64,000 bases of DNA from Sphaerisporangium perillae (GCF_023276435.1 NZ_JALLPO010000031.1:59070-123069); one strand, 5' to 3'; positions 1 through 10,133 are shown, numbered from the stretch's first letter. The notes: generated from the letters alone by a model not told the origin. Numbers and translations: made by a program.

Positions 1-2
1 AC

Positions 3-1652
3 ATCCCCGCCCTAGGGAAACCCGACCTCCCCGGCCTCGGCACGCCGAACGGCTCCGGCACGACGGACGGTTTCGGCACGACGGACGGTTTCGGCCGCGG
101 CAGACCGGAGATTCCCGGCCTGGCCAAGGACGCCCCCGCCTTCGGTCCCGACGACGCCGGGTTCGCGCCCGCTGCCCGCCCTTTCGTGCCCGAGCCGGAG
201 CCGTTCGACGCGGCCTCCTTCCCGGCCGAGCCGGGGCCGTTCACCCCGGACGCCGGGCCGTTCGGCCCCGACGCCGCCCTCACCCCCGACACGGGGCCGT
301 TCGGCGCCTCCCCCGGCCCGCACGGCACCGGCCCGCGCCCCATCGTGGCCGACCCCCTGGGAGCCACCGGCGGGCCTTCCGAGGCGGCGCCGGACGCCGC
401 CCGGGACCCGGAAGGCACTGACCCCGGCGAAGGGGCGGAGACCCCGGCGGGCGTGGGCACCGGCACCGACGACCTCGGCACCGGCCGCACCGAGAGGGAC
501 ATGGCCTCGCTCATCGACGCGGCGTTCGCCGACCTGGACGACAAGACCTGGGCGGTGGCGCAGAACCACGTGTTCACCGACGCCCCCGCCGCCCCCGAGG
601 AACTGGCCAAGCTGTTCGCCGTCCCCGCCGAGGACATCGTCGCCCTGGAGGAGGAGCTGCGCGCGCGGCTCACCGCCTGGCTGGAGAGCGCCGAGGCCGC
701 GCCCTACACCCAGCACCTGGAGAAGCTCCCCGGCACGCTCGGCGTCGCGGCCCCCAAGTCGCGCCTGATGACCGCCGCCGAGTGGCACACCAAGGAGCTG
801 CGCTCGCTGGACGTCCCCGCCTGGCAGTTCGTGCTCGCCACGCTTCCCGGTTACACCGTCCAGGACGACTGGCTGGTCGAGGGGGACATCGCCGACCTGC
901 GCGAGCAGACCTGCGCCCTGATACTCAACGCCGACCGGCCGCCGACGGTGGCCCGCGCGCTGGAACTGGTCTCGACCCTCGGCATCCACCCGGAGGTCGC
1001 CAAGGAGTGGCTGGAGAACGTCCCGCAGCTCCGCATCCAGAGCACCAAGAAGGGCGGCGGCAAGAAGGACCCGGCCGGCGAGACGGCGGAGGCCGCGCCC
1101 GGCGAAGCCGACGCGTCCACGCCGACCGGCCAGCTCAAGGACGTGTCCATGACCCGAAGATGCTTCCGGCATCCGGACGGCCTGTGGTGGCTCAGGGTCG
1201 ACATCGCCCCCGAGCAGCTCACCGGCGGGGAGTGCCCGCTGCCCAGCGGGTTCGCGGCCTACCTCGGGATGGCCCCCGGCGACAGCCACACGGTGATGAG
1301 CGCCGCCGGCGAGGTCACGCTGAGCTGGCAGGCCCGTCCGGTCATCGAGTCGCTGGGGCAGCTGCTCCACGACATGGGCGCCCAGCCGGGAGCCCACCTG
1401 TTCCTGACCGTCGCCGAGGAGGACAAGGTCCTGCGGGCCAGGCTGGTGCCGGCGGCGACCGGCGACCTCGACAAGAGCGCCGCGGCGCTGCGGCTGGCCG
1501 GGCACACCGCCAAGGGCAAGGCCGAGTCGCTGGAGGAGACGATCCGCGTGCTGGCGACCCGCATCGGCATGACGGGCCCGGTCGGCCTGCCCGAACTGAT
1601 GAACAGGCTGCGCGAGCGTGGGGACCGCGACCTGCTGTCCCTGATGGTCTGA
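3..1652 (+). CDS. Sigma-region-4-like regulatory protein, 5' end off the window (partial)
   Basis: The frame is open from base 3 with no convincing start, so the gene runs in from the left; the first possible internal GTG is at 186. The visible product opens with about 150 residues of Pro/Gly/Phe-rich low complexity (repeated GPF and TDGFG motifs). The rest aligns along its length with the protein at 3805-5664: the segment after ERDMASLIDAAF matches its sigma-4-like region, and both share a C-terminal domain starting DVSMTRR and ending RLRERGDRD. The helix-turn-helix is worn: where the paralogue has FSVTRERIRQIE this copy has FAVPAEDIVALE, so DNA recognition is probably changed or lost. The helicase start lies 10 bp downstream, suggesting co-transcription. 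Function unknown; a regulatory or structural partner of the helicase is inference. Confidence 0.75.
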   Translation: MPALGKPDLPGLGTPNGSGTTDGFGTTDGFGRGRPEIPGLAKDAPAFGPDDAGFAPAARPFVPEPEPFDAASFPAEPGPFTPDAGPFGPDAALTPDTGPFGASPGPHGTGPRPIVADPLGATGGPSEAAPDAARDPEGTDPGEGAETPAGVGTGTDDLGTGRTERDMASLIDAAFADLDDKTWAVAQNHVFTDAPAAPEELAKLFAVPAEDIVALEEELRARLTAWLESAEAAPYTQHLEKLPGTLGVAAPKSRLMTAAEWHTKELRSLDVPAWQFVLATLPGYTVQDDWLVEGDIADLREQTCALILNADRPPTVARALELVSTLGIHPEVAKEWLENVPQLRIQSTKKGGGKKDPAGETAEAAPGEADASTPTGQLKDVSMTRRCFRHPDGLWWLRVDIAPEQLTGGECPLPSGFAAYLGMAPGDSHTVMSAAGEVTLSWQARPVIESLGQLLHDMGAQPGAHLFLTVAEEDKVLRARLVPAATGDLDKSAAALRLAGHTAKGKAESLEETIRVLATRIGMTGPVGLPELMNRLRERGDRDLLSLMV

Positions 1653-1662
1653 CGGTAGCCGC

Positions 1663-3735
1663 ATGCCCCGGCTCGCGATCGCCCCTGAGGTCCCAAGGGA
1701 CCTCGGCGCACTGGCCCAGCCCGTGCGCCGGGACGTCGTGACCGCCATGCGCCGGTTCCTGCAGAACACCACCTCCGCCCCGCATCCCGAACGGGTGCGC
1801 AACACCCGGGACTCCCGGGTCGCGACGCTGCGGCTCTCGGACCGCCACCGCGGGGTGGTGGTGCGCCAGCGGGACGTGTTCTGGATGCTGACCGTGCTGC
1901 CGGACGCCGAGGCCTGGTCGTACGCGCAACGGCACCGGTTCGCGGTCAACGCCGCCATCGGGATCGCCGAGGTCTGGAACGCCGAGGCCCTCGAACGGGT
2001 GGAGCCCGCGCTGCGCCGGTCCGCCGACTCGACCGAGGAACGGCTGTTCGCCCACGTCTGCGACACCGACCTGATCGCACTCGGCATCGACGTCCAGCTC
2101 ATCCCGCTGGTGCGCCTCATCACGACCGACGCGAACCTCGACGCGCTCGAACCGCTGCTGCCCGAGAGCCAGTTCGCGCCGCTGTCGGTGCTGGGCCAGG
2201 GCGGGTCGATGGCCGAGGCGTGGCGGGCGCTGGACTCGCGGGTGGCCGTCCCGGTGACGGAGGTGGACGTCACCGACCTGCCCGCCGCCCTGAAACGGAC
2301 CCCCGACCGGGCGGCCTTCGTGCCCGACCCGAGCACGCTCGACCGGATCCTCGCCAAGCCGCACTGGTGCACGTTCCTCTACCCGACCCAGTACCGGCTC
2401 AGCCATCAGGCGGGTTTCGAGGGACCGGTGCTGGTCACCGGCGGCGCCGGGACCGGCAAGACCCTGGTGGCCCTGCACCGCGCCGCGCACCTCGCGCGGG
2501 CCGGCGACGGCAGGGTCCTGCTGGTGACCTTCTCCCAGGGTGTGGCGGCCGACGTTGCGGCGAAGCTCGACCTGCTGGTCGACGAGGAGGAGGTGCGCGG
2601 GCGCATCGAGGTGGGCAACGTCGAGCGCCTCGCCCACCGCATCGTCTCCGAGGCGGAGGGCCGGACTCCGCTGCTGGTCGGCGCTCCCGACCTCGCCACG
2701 CTGTGGCAGGAGGCGTCGGAGATCTCCGGCGACCTGCACAGCGCGGCGTTCCTGCTGCGCGAGTGGGAGCAGGTCATCCTGGCGCAGAACCTGTGCACCG
2801 TGCAGGAGTACCTGGCGGCCGAGCGTCCCGGCCGCAGCGTGGAGCTCGGCCACGACGAGCGCACCGCCGTCTGGAAGGCCATCGAGCACGTGACCGAGCA
2901 GCTGCGCGCCTCCGGCAGGCGCACGCTGCTCCAGCTCGCCTCCCGGGCCTCCACGCTGCTCGGCCGGACCACCGGCGACCTGCTCGGCGACAACGCGCCC
3001 CTGCGGGAGCCGTACCGGCACATCGTGGTGGACGAGGCCCAGGACCTGCACCCGGCTCAGTGGCGGCTGCTGCGGGCCGCCGTGCCGCCCGGGCCCGACG
3101 ACCTCTTCATCGTCGGCGACCCCCACCAGCGCGTCTTCGACACCCGGGTGGCGCTCAGCACGCTCGGCATCAAGACCGAGAGCCAGCGCCTGTCGATCTC
3201 CCATCGCCTGCCGCAGGACATCCTGTCGTGGGCGGTGCGGCTGCGCGGCGGCGGGCCGGTCGACGGCCTGGTGGACGGCATCACCGAGCTGGTGGGCTAT
3301 CGTGCCACGCATCCCGGCGACCGCCCGGCGGTGCGGGAGTACACCTCCCGCGCGGCGGAGCTGGCCGGCCTGGTGACCCAGGTCACGGGGTGGCTGGAGG
3401 AGGAGGGTGTGGCGGCCGAGGACATCGCCGTGGCCGCCCGCACGGGCGAGCTGGTCAAGGGCGCCAAGGCGGCGCTCGGAGCGTCGGGCGCGGGTATGCG
3501 GGTCACCACCTTCCACGGGCTGAAAGGTCTTGAGTTCCGCCGGGTCGCCCTCGTCGGCGTGGCCGACGGCGTCGTGCCCGCGCCGGACACGCTCACCCCC
3601 GCCGCCGAGGATCCGACGGCACGCGCGCACGACCTGCAACGGGAACGGGGGCTGCTCTACATGGCCTGCACACGGGCCGCCGAGCGGCTCTACGTGTCCT
3701 ACTCCGGCCGGGCAAGTCCCTTCCTGCCGCCGTGA
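1663..3735 (+). CDS. UvrD/Rep-type superfamily 1 helicase with RelE/ParE-like N-terminal region
   Basis: A 690-residue protein. Helicase motifs are complete: Walker A GGAGTGKT near residue 262, Walker B VVDEAQD near 457, motif III VGDPHQRVFD, motif V TTFHGLKGLEF and motif VI LLYMACTRA near the C terminus. This is the UvrD/PcrA superfamily 1A pattern, implying ATP-driven DNA unwinding. The first ~110 residues (PEVPRDLGALAQPVRRDV, then a block ending VVVRQRDVFWMLTVLP) resemble the small beta-sheet fold of RelE/ParE toxins, seen in some helicases with toxin-like N termini; that call is by eye. The ATG at 1663 lies 10 bp after the upstream stop. Being flanked on both sides by paralogous sigma-like proteins suggests a three-component unit in DNA repair or defence (inference). 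Confidence 0.85.
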   Translation: MPRLAIAPEVPRDLGALAQPVRRDVVTAMRRFLQNTTSAPHPERVRNTRDSRVATLRLSDRHRGVVVRQRDVFWMLTVLPDAEAWSYAQRHRFAVNAAIGIAEVWNAEALERVEPALRRSADSTEERLFAHVCDTDLIALGIDVQLIPLVRLITTDANLDALEPLLPESQFAPLSVLGQGGSMAEAWRALDSRVAVPVTEVDVTDLPAALKRTPDRAAFVPDPSTLDRILAKPHWCTFLYPTQYRLSHQAGFEGPVLVTGGAGTGKTLVALHRAAHLARAGDGRVLLVTFSQGVAADVAAKLDLLVDEEEVRGRIEVGNVERLAHRIVSEAEGRTPLLVGAPDLATLWQEASEISGDLHSAAFLLREWEQVILAQNLCTVQEYLAAERPGRSVELGHDERTAVWKAIEHVTEQLRASGRRTLLQLASRASTLLGRTTGDLLGDNAPLREPYRHIVVDEAQDLHPAQWRLLRAAVPPGPDDLFIVGDPHQRVFDTRVALSTLGIKTESQRLSISHRLPQDILSWAVRLRGGGPVDGLVDGITELVGYRATHPGDRPAVREYTSRAAELAGLVTQVTGWLEEEGVAAEDIAVAARTGELVKGAKAALGASGAGMRVTTFHGLKGLEFRRVALVGVADGVVPAPDTLTPAAEDPTARAHDLQRERGLLYMACTRAAERLYVSYSGRASPFLPP

Positions 3736-3804
3736 CCCAATAACCTGAACTGCGGATAAGAGCGAGTCTCATCCCGACTCAAGCCCCATGCCGGTTGGAC
3801 CCCC

Positions 3805-5664
3805 ATGAATCTGAGCCTTAGCGACATCGTGCCTCCCCTGCGCTGGACAGCACCCGGCCAGGTCGAGCCGATCGCGAGCGACACCCGTCTCCCGGACGCG
3901 TGGTGGCAGGCGCTCCCCCTGGACCGGGCCTGCCTGATCGCCGGAACCGCTCAGGTGGCGGGACGGCTGGCCGATCTGGCCATGGCCTGCTGGGGGCACC
4001 TCCCGCTCGGCGACATCCTGCCCCTGCTCCGGATGACCGACCCGGAGAAGAGCCTGCGCACCCCACAGGCCAGGGAGGAGGTGTACGCCCTGTTCGCGAG
4101 TGTGCTGTCGCGGCTCCTCGCGTCCGACACCGAGCCCGGGCACGACGCCGTCGCCGCGCCCGTCCCGCCCGCGAAGCCTGAGCGGCCGATCCCCGAGCTG
4201 ATCGACGAGATCTTCGCCGCGCTCGACGACCGGCAGCGGGCCATCGCCAAGGACCGCGTCTACGCCGAGCGGCGGGTGACGCTCGACGAGCTCGCACAGC
4301 GGTTCTCGGTCACCCGCGAGCGCATCCGGCAGATCGAGCGCGACCTGCGCGACCACGTCCAGGCGCGGCTCGCCACCCCCGACGCGACCCCGCTGGCCGC
4401 CCACCTGGCGTGGCTGCGTGGCCGGCTCGGCTCGGCCGTGCCCATCGAGGACCTGGCGGCGGCGGTGCCCTGGCACCGCACGGAGCTGCTGACGCTGGGC
4501 GTGCCGACGTGGCGGTTCATCCGCACTCTGCTGACCGGGTACGACCAGGTCGACGGCTGGCTGGTGGCCGGAGGCGCCGACGAGCTGAAGGAGAAGACCC
4601 GTCAGCTCTTCACCGACGGCCCGGTGAAGCTTCCCGAGGCCGTCACGATGGTGGCCCAGCTCGGCATCCGGGAGGACGTCGCCGAACGCTGGCTCGCCTC
4701 CGTACCGCACCTGCGCATCCTCGAGGGACACGTCGTCCCCTGGCCGCGCAGCGTGAACGAGAAGGCCGAGGCCGTGCTCGCCGTCGCCGAGAGCCCGCTC
4801 AGCCCCGAGGAGATCCAGACCCGCATCGGCGAGGACTACAGCCTGGTCGGCATCCGCAACCAGCTCACCGCCGACGACCGCTTCCTGCGGGTCGACAGGA
4901 ACAGGTACGGGCTGTCGCGCTGGGGCGGCGAGGAGTACATCGGCATCCGCGAGATGATCGTGCGCGAGATCGAGCGGGCGGGCGGCGAGGCGTCGGTGAA
5001 CAGCATCGTCGCCAACCTGACCACCCGCTACGAGGTCAGCGAGAGCTCGGTGCGCGCGTACGCGGGCGGGCCGGGGTTCGAGCGCACCCAGCGGGGATGG
5101 ATCCGCGTCGCCGCGCCCGAGCAGGCCGAGCCGTACCAGCCGCGCCGGGACGTTTCCATGACCCGCCGGTCCTTCCGCAGCCGCGACGGGCGCTGGTGGC
5201 ACCGCGTCGACGTCAACGCCGAGCATCTGAGAGGTTCGGGGTCCCCGCTGCCCACCGGCTTCGCCGCGCACCTCGGCATGGCACCCGGCGGGTCGCTCAC
5301 CACCTCTACTCCATCGGGTGACGTCGTGATCAGCTGGCACAACCAGCCGACGATGGGGTCGATCAGGCCCGTGCTCGCCGACTACAACGCCGGCGAGGGC
5401 GACTCGATCTTCCTGACCGTGTCGGACGGCGGCGAGCTGCTGACCCGCTACCTGCCGCAGGCCGCCCCTGGGCTGCCGCCGATCAACATGGCGCTGCACC
5501 TCATCGGGTACACCGCGCCGGTCGCCTCGGAGGCGGAGGCGCTGCGCCTGATCGGAGGGCGCGTCGGCCTGCCGGAGGGGGCCTCGCGCGAGGAGATCCT
5601 GACCCGGCTGCGCGAGCGCGGCGACCGCGACATCCTCGCCTTCCTCGATCCCGAGGTGGCCTGA
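3805..5664 (+). CDS. Sigma-region-4-like HTH protein with HARE-HTH-like middle region
   Basis: A 619-residue protein. Residues ~157-182 (TLDELAQRFSVTRERIRQIE) match the sigma-70 region 4.2 helix-turn-helix almost word for word, but there is no region 2, so it is not a complete sigma factor. Residues ~317-432 contain two further winged-helix-like stretches (AVLAVAESPLSPEEIQTRIG and VSESSVRAYA) of the HARE-HTH kind found in chromatin and restriction-linked proteins. The C-terminal ~170 residues are a domain shared with the protein ending at 1652. The start follows a 69 bp gap after the helicase. Likely a DNA-binding partner of the helicase; the exact role is unknown. Confidence 0.8.
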   Translation: MNLSLSDIVPPLRWTAPGQVEPIASDTRLPDAWWQALPLDRACLIAGTAQVAGRLADLAMACWGHLPLGDILPLLRMTDPEKSLRTPQAREEVYALFASVLSRLLASDTEPGHDAVAAPVPPAKPERPIPELIDEIFAALDDRQRAIAKDRVYAERRVTLDELAQRFSVTRERIRQIERDLRDHVQARLATPDATPLAAHLAWLRGRLGSAVPIEDLAAAVPWHRTELLTLGVPTWRFIRTLLTGYDQVDGWLVAGGADELKEKTRQLFTDGPVKLPEAVTMVAQLGIREDVAERWLASVPHLRILEGHVVPWPRSVNEKAEAVLAVAESPLSPEEIQTRIGEDYSLVGIRNQLTADDRFLRVDRNRYGLSRWGGEEYIGIREMIVREIERAGGEASVNSIVANLTTRYEVSESSVRAYAGGPGFERTQRGWIRVAAPEQAEPYQPRRDVSMTRRSFRSRDGRWWHRVDVNAEHLRGSGSPLPTGFAAHLGMAPGGSLTTSTPSGDVVISWHNQPTMGSIRPVLADYNAGEGDSIFLTVSDGGELLTRYLPQAAPGLPPINMALHLIGYTAPVASEAEALRLIGGRVGLPEGASREEILTRLRERGDRDILAFLDPEVA

Positions 5665-5714
5665 GGAGTCGCCGGGCTCGGACGGGCGCTGATCCATCGC
5701 CTAAGCTCGGTGGC

Positions 5715-7103
5715 ATGTTGCGGCTGTATGACACCCGGTCCAGGCAGCTCGAAGCCATCGTTCCCGCGAACGGGCGCGTCGTGCGCTTGTACGCCTGCGG
5801 GCCGACCGTCTACCGCTACGCCCACGTGGGCAACCTCAGGTCCTACCTGCTGCCCGACCTGATCCGGCGGGTGCTCGAGCAGAGCCGCGTCCGGTCGGTG
5901 ATCTGCCAGAACATCACCGACGTCGGCCACCTCGTGGACGACGACGAGATCGACCCCTCGGGCGAGGACAAGGTCCTGCAGCAGGCCCGCCGCGAGGGGC
6001 GCTCGGCGCTGGAGATCGCCCGGTTCTACGAGGACGCCTTCCGCCGCGACCTGTCCACCCTGAACGTGCGCACCCCGGAGTACACCCCGCGCGCCTCCGA
6101 GAGCATCGACCTGATGATCGAGCTGATCGCGAAGCTCATCGAGATGGGTCACGCGTACGCCGTGGAGGACGGCTCGGTGTTCTTCGACGCCCGGAGCTTC
6201 CCCTCCTACGGGGAAATTTCAGGAAACCGGCTGGACGCGCTGAAGCCCGGCCACCGGGTCGAGGGTGTGGACCCCCGCAAGCGCTTCCACGCCGACTGGG
6301 CGCTCTGGAAGGGCGCCGAGCGCGAGATGACCTGGGAGACCCCCTGGGGCCGCGGCTTCCCCGGCTGGCACATCGAGTGCTCCGCCATGTCGCTGCGCTT
6401 CCTCGGCGAGCACATCGACATCCACACCGGCGGCAAGGACCTGCGCTTCCCCCACCACGAGGACGAGCGGGCCCAGTCCAACGCGTCGGCCGGCCACGAC
6501 GTCGTCAAGCACTGGGTCCACGGCGAGCACCTGCTGTTCGACGGCCGCAAGATGGCCAAGTCCACCGGCAACGTCCTCCTGCTCTCCGACGTCAAGGACG
6601 CCGGCCTCGACCCCCTCGCGGTCCGGCTCGCGTTCCTCGAACACCGCTACCGCCAGCAGATGAACCTCACCTGGGACACCCTCCAGGCGGCCGACCGCAC
6701 GCTCCGCCGCTGGCGGCAGCGCGTCGCCGAATGGGCCGAGTCCCCCAGCCGCCCGATCGCCGCCGAGTACGCCGCCCGCGCCCGGGCCGCGTTCGACGAC
6801 GACCTCGACACGCCCGCCGCGCTGCGCGTCGTGCGCGAGCTCGAGCGGGACGAGACGGTGGACCCGGGCTCGCGCTTCGAGACGTTCCTGCACCTGGACC
6901 ACGTCCTCGGCCTGGACCTCTCGATCGACATCGGCAAGCCTCCGGCCGTCCCGGTCCTCCCGCCCGGCGCCACCGAGCTCCTGGAGGCCCGCGCCAAGGC
7001 CCGCGATGCCAAGGACTGGCCCACCTCCGATCGCCTCCGCGACGAACTGGCCACCCTCGGCGTCAAGGTCACCGACACCCCCGACGGCCAAACCTGGTCC
7101 TGA
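5715..7103 (+). CDS. cysS: Cysteinyl-tRNA synthetase
   Basis: A 462-residue class I aminoacyl-tRNA synthetase that charges tRNA-Cys. The zinc-ligand/HIGH region reads CGPTVYRYAHVGN (HVGN in place of HIGN) near residues 28-40. The other zinc/active-site blocks are GWHIECSAMS and HTGGKDLRFPHHEDE, and the KMSKS loop is KMAKS near residue 280. Length and C-terminal helical domain fit CysS rather than MshC, the mycothiol ligase of about 410 residues. It stands alone, convergent with the ABC permease whose stop lies 16 bp away. HVGN and KMAKS are slightly divergent, so a second, specialised CysS paralogue is possible; whether another copy exists lies outside the window. Confidence 0.9.
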   Translation: MLRLYDTRSRQLEAIVPANGRVVRLYACGPTVYRYAHVGNLRSYLLPDLIRRVLEQSRVRSVICQNITDVGHLVDDDEIDPSGEDKVLQQARREGRSALEIARFYEDAFRRDLSTLNVRTPEYTPRASESIDLMIELIAKLIEMGHAYAVEDGSVFFDARSFPSYGEISGNRLDALKPGHRVEGVDPRKRFHADWALWKGAEREMTWETPWGRGFPGWHIECSAMSLRFLGEHIDIHTGGKDLRFPHHEDERAQSNASAGHDVVKHWVHGEHLLFDGRKMAKSTGNVLLLSDVKDAGLDPLAVRLAFLEHRYRQQMNLTWDTLQAADRTLRRWRQRVAEWAESPSRPIAAEYAARARAAFDDDLDTPAALRVVRELERDETVDPGSRFETFLHLDHVLGLDLSIDIGKPPAVPVLPPGATELLEARAKARDAKDWPTSDRLRDELATLGVKVTDTPDGQTWS

Positions 7104-7119
7104 ACGGCGCTCCTGAGTG

Positions 7120-8343
7120 CTAGGTGGCCGCCAGCGCCTGTGTGGGGGACAGGCGGGAGGCGCGGATCGCCGGGTACAGCCCGGCCAGAGCGCCGATGGC
7201 CAGCGTGGCGGCCAGGCCGCCGAGCACCGCCCATGACGGCACGACGACCGGCCAGCCCTGCGACAGCGCGTAACCCGCGCTGACCCCGCTGCCCAGCAGC
7301 GCGCCGCCCACCCCGCCCAGCGCCGACAGCAGCAGCGACTCGGCCAGGAACTGGGTGCGGATCTGACCGCGCCTGGCGCCCAGGGAGCGGCGCAACCCGA
7401 TCTCGGCTCGCCGCTCCAGCACCGAGATGACCATCGTGTTGGCCACCCCGACCCCGCCGACGAGCAACGCGACCGCGCCCAGGCCGAGCAGCAGCCCGGT
7501 GAAGGCCGCGCCCGCGGCCTGCTTGGCGGCCAGCGCGTCGGAGGGACGCGAGACCTCCACCTCGTTGGCCGCCTGCGGGTTGGCGGTGGCGCCCAGCACC
7601 GAGCGGATCGCCTCCACCTCGGATTCCAGCGAGCGGGTGTAGACGGTGGTGGCGTGCCCGTCGAACCCCAGCACGGACTCGGCCGCGGGCCAGCCGACCA
7701 GGGCGGCGCCGTCCAGTTCGGGTGCCAGCGGCGCCGGGTCGAGGATCCCGACGACGGTGAACCAGCGCCCGCCGATCAGGACCTGCCGCTCAGGACCCGC
7801 CTGCGCGATGCCCAGGCGCTCGGCCGCGGCCGAGCCGAGGACGGTCGCGGGGTAGGCGGCGGTCGCCTCGTTCAGCCAGGCGCCGCTGCGCACCTGGCCG
7901 CCGACGGCCGCGATCAGGTCGGTGCGGGCGGCGTAGGCGGCGAGCCCGTTGGTCTGCGCCTCGGGGATCTTGTTCGTGCGGTACACCTTGGCGCCGTCGA
8001 CCAGGCCGATCGCCGAGACCGACTGCACTCCGCCGATCCTGGCGACCATGTCCTCGGCCTCGGTGGGCAGCTGCGCCTGCTCGCCCAGCATGGTGGTGCC
8101 GGGCGAGACGGTGAGCAGGTTGGTGCCCAGCGTGGCCAGGGTGCGGTCGAGTCCGGCCTGGGAGGAGGCCGACAGGCCGACCACGGCCACCATCGCCGCG
8201 ATGCCGATGGCGATGCCCAGCGCCGACAGGAAGGCCCGCATCGGGCGGGTGCGCAGGCCCACCGCGCCGACCTCGAGCACGTCGCCCGGCCACATCCTGG
8301 CCGGGTGCAGCTCCCCGGCGGCCACACCGGCCGTGGCGGCCAT
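7120..8343 (-). CDS. MacB/FtsX-family ABC transporter permease
   Basis: A 407-residue inner-membrane permease with one N-terminal helix (residues ~35-58, starting MRAFLSALGIAIGIAAMVAV), a large extracytoplasmic MacB-type domain, and three C-terminal helices around LLGLGAVALLVGGVGVANT and VGGALLGSGVSAGYAL. MISVLERRAEIGLRRSLGA is the FtsX coupling motif. The ATG abuts the stop of the ATPase gene, so it is the last gene of a four-gene operon: lipoprotein, fusion protein, ATPase, permease. Such tripartite systems export peptides, antibiotics or lipoproteins; the substrate is not visible. The adjacent divergent two-component system probably controls it. Confidence 0.88.
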   Translation of the reverse strand: MAATAGVAAGELHPARMWPGDVLEVGAVGLRTRPMRAFLSALGIAIGIAAMVAVVGLSASSQAGLDRTLATLGTNLLTVSPGTTMLGEQAQLPTEAEDMVARIGGVQSVSAIGLVDGAKVYRTNKIPEAQTNGLAAYAARTDLIAAVGGQVRSGAWLNEATAAYPATVLGSAAAERLGIAQAGPERQVLIGGRWFTVVGILDPAPLAPELDGAALVGWPAAESVLGFDGHATTVYTRSLESEVEAIRSVLGATANPQAANEVEVSRPSDALAAKQAAGAAFTGLLLGLGAVALLVGGVGVANTMVISVLERRAEIGLRRSLGARRGQIRTQFLAESLLLSALGGVGGALLGSGVSAGYALSQGWPVVVPSWAVLGGLAATLAIGALAGLYPAIRASRLSPTQALAAT

Positions 8344-9018
8344 TCAGCCCACCCCCGAGACGGCGGGCTCGACCACCAGGCCGTCGCGCATCCGCACCTG
8401 CCGCGGCAGCCCCGCGGCGATCTCCAGGTCGTGCGTGATGATCACCACGGTGGTGCCGGCGGCGTGCAGGTCCCGCAGCAGCCGCATCACGCCCTGACCC
8501 GAGGCGGTGTCCAGGGCGCCGGTCGGCTCGTCGGCCAGCAGCAGCGAAGGCTCGCCCGCCACGGCGCGCGCGACCGCGACCCGCTGGCGCTCGCCGCCCG
8601 ACAGCTCGTGCGGCTCGTGGTCCATGCGGTGGGCCAGCCCCACCCGCTCCAGCGCCGCGGCCGCGCGACGGCGGCGCTCGCGTGGACGCAGCCCCGAGTA
8701 CAGGAGCCCGTCTGCGACGTTGCGCAGCGCGCTCGTGCCGGCGGCCAGGTGGAACTGCTGGAAGACGAAGCCGATCCGGCCGGCCCGCAGCGCCGACAGC
8801 TTGGCATCCGGCAGCCTGCCCACGTCGTGACCTTCGATGTGCACGCTGCCGGAGGTCGGCAGGTCCAGGGTGCCCAGCAGGTTCAGCATGGTCGACTTGC
8901 CCGACCCCGAAGGGCCCACGATCGCCACCAGCTCGCCGCGTTCGATGTCCAGCGTGACACCGGCCAGGGCGGCCACCCCGCCGGGGTAGATCTTGCGCAC
9001 GTCCCTCAAGGAGATCAT
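8344..9018 (-). CDS. MacB/LolD-type ABC transporter ATP-binding protein
   Basis: A 224-residue ATPase with Walker [11 protein letters not shown]-loop FVFQQFH, signature LSGGERQR, Walker [13 protein letters not shown] and H-loop IIITHD. It energises the permease encoded immediately after it. The start is set at the ATG ending at 9018: this forms an ATGA overlap with the upstream fusion-protein stop and begins the canonical [14 protein letters not shown]. The reading frame stays open further upstream but only antisense-like sequence lies there. Confidence 0.92.
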   Translation of the reverse strand: MISLRDVRKIYPGGVAALAGVTLDIERGELVAIVGPSGSGKSTMLNLLGTLDLPTSGSVHIEGHDVGRLPDAKLSALRAGRIGFVFQQFHLAAGTSALRNVADGLLYSGLRPRERRRRAAAALERVGLAHRMDHEPHELSGGERQRVAVARAVAGEPSLLLADEPTGALDTASGQGVMRLLRDLHAAGTTVVIITHDLEIAAGLPRQVRMRDGLVVEPAVSGVG

Positions 9019-10133
9019 CTGGGCATCCCCACCTTCATGCCCTCGGAGATCCCCGCACCGGAGACCTCCACCCGGCCTGAGGCGAACAGGCCCGTCTTGA
9101 CCGGTACGTACGCCGAGGTCGCGCCATTGATCACCTCCACGCCGAAGCCGCCCTCGCGCAGCGCCACCAGCGCGGCGACCGGCACGGTCAGCACGTTCTC
9201 GCGCCTGCCCGCGGTGAAGGCGACGTCCACCGCGGCCAGGGCGTAGGTCTCGGCGGCCTTCTGCGCCTTCTTGCCGCGCAGCTCCACCACCACCTCGACC
9301 TTCGTCGACGGGTCGCCGCCGCCGGCGGCGGGCTCGATCATGGTGGAGACCTCCTTGATGCGGCCCTGCAGGGTGGTGTCGTCGGGCAGCGTCACGCTCA
9401 CCTTGCCGCCCTTCCTGGCCAGCCGCTGGTCGGCGGCGTCCAGGTAGGCGGTGACCGCTTTGGCGGTGCCGGTGTAGGACAGCACCTTGCGCCCCGGCCC
9501 CGTCAGGTCGCCGTTCCCCGCCGCCAAGGTGTCCACGCGGATGGCGCCGGGGGCGAAGATGACCCGGCCGAGCTCCACGACACCGCTCTCCTCCAGGTCG
9601 TGGTCCTCCTGCCACTGCCTGACCGCCTCGGCGGTGCCGTAGGTGTATTCCTCATCGACGGTGAAACCGCTGTAGCCGAGCGCCTTCAGGTTCTTCTCCA
9701 GTTGCTTGACGTCGGTGCCCTCGACGCCGGTGCGCAGCGTGCGGTAGGCGGGCAGCGTGCCGTACATCAGCGTCACCGGCTTGTCGTCGACCTCGAAGAC
9801 CGCGTGGCCGCGGGTGATGCGCGCGCCGGTGTCCGGCACGCGGGTCAGCGTGCCGGGCAGGCGGCTGGTGGCGGCGGTGGAGGGGCCGTAGCCGAGGCTG
9901 CCGTCGGCGCTCTGGGCGTCGGTGAGGGTCTGCTTGATCACATCGGCGCTCTTGGGTGGCAGCCGGGTGGCCGCCGCGCCACCGGCCGGGGAGCCGCCGC
10001 CCAGGCCGAGAGTGGCCACGGCCGCCGCGCCACCGCCGCTCACCACGAGCAGCGCGAGCGCGATACGCCGCCCGCGGCGCCTTCGCCTGCGCGGACGCGC
10101 CTGCTCGGCCTCCCCGCTCTGCTGTGCCGTCAC
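9015..10133 (-). CDS. Membrane fusion protein with peptidoglycan-binding domain
   Basis: A 372-residue periplasmic adaptor. An Arg-rich cytoplasmic tip ([11 protein letters not shown]) is followed by one signal-anchor helix ([20 protein letters not shown]). Then come a PG_binding_1 repeat ([32 protein letters not shown]) and a HlyD/MacA-like beta-barrel and lipoyl-type region. This architecture is typical of actinobacterial MacA-like adaptors that link an ABC pump to the cell wall. The GTG start forms a GTGA overlap with the lipoprotein stop, and its own stop overlaps the ATPase ATG. Confidence 0.88.
   Translation of the reverse strand: MTAQQSGEAEQARPRRRRRRGRRIALALLVVSGGGAAAVATLGLGGGSPAGGAAATRLPPKSADVIKQTLTDAQSADGSLGYGPSTAATSRLPGTLTRVPDTGARITRGHAVFEVDDKPVTLMYGTLPAYRTLRTGVEGTDVKQLEKNLKALGYSGFTVDEEYTYGTAEAVRQWQEDHDLEESGVVELGRVIFAPGAIRVDTLAAGNGDLTGPGRKVLSYTGTAKAVTAYLDAADQRLARKGGKVSVTLPDDTTLQGRIKEVSTMIEPAAGGGDPSTKVEVVVELRGKKAQKAAETYALAAVDVAFTAGRRENVLTVPVAALVALREGGFGVEVINGATSAYVPVKTGLFASGRVEVSGAGISEGMKVGMPR

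Noticed and set aside
12..2372. Very long minus-strand frame opposite the first two genes
   Set aside because: Antisense shadow of high-GC coding sequence: Arg/Gly/Ala-rich, no domain, and the plus strand has clear helicase motifs.
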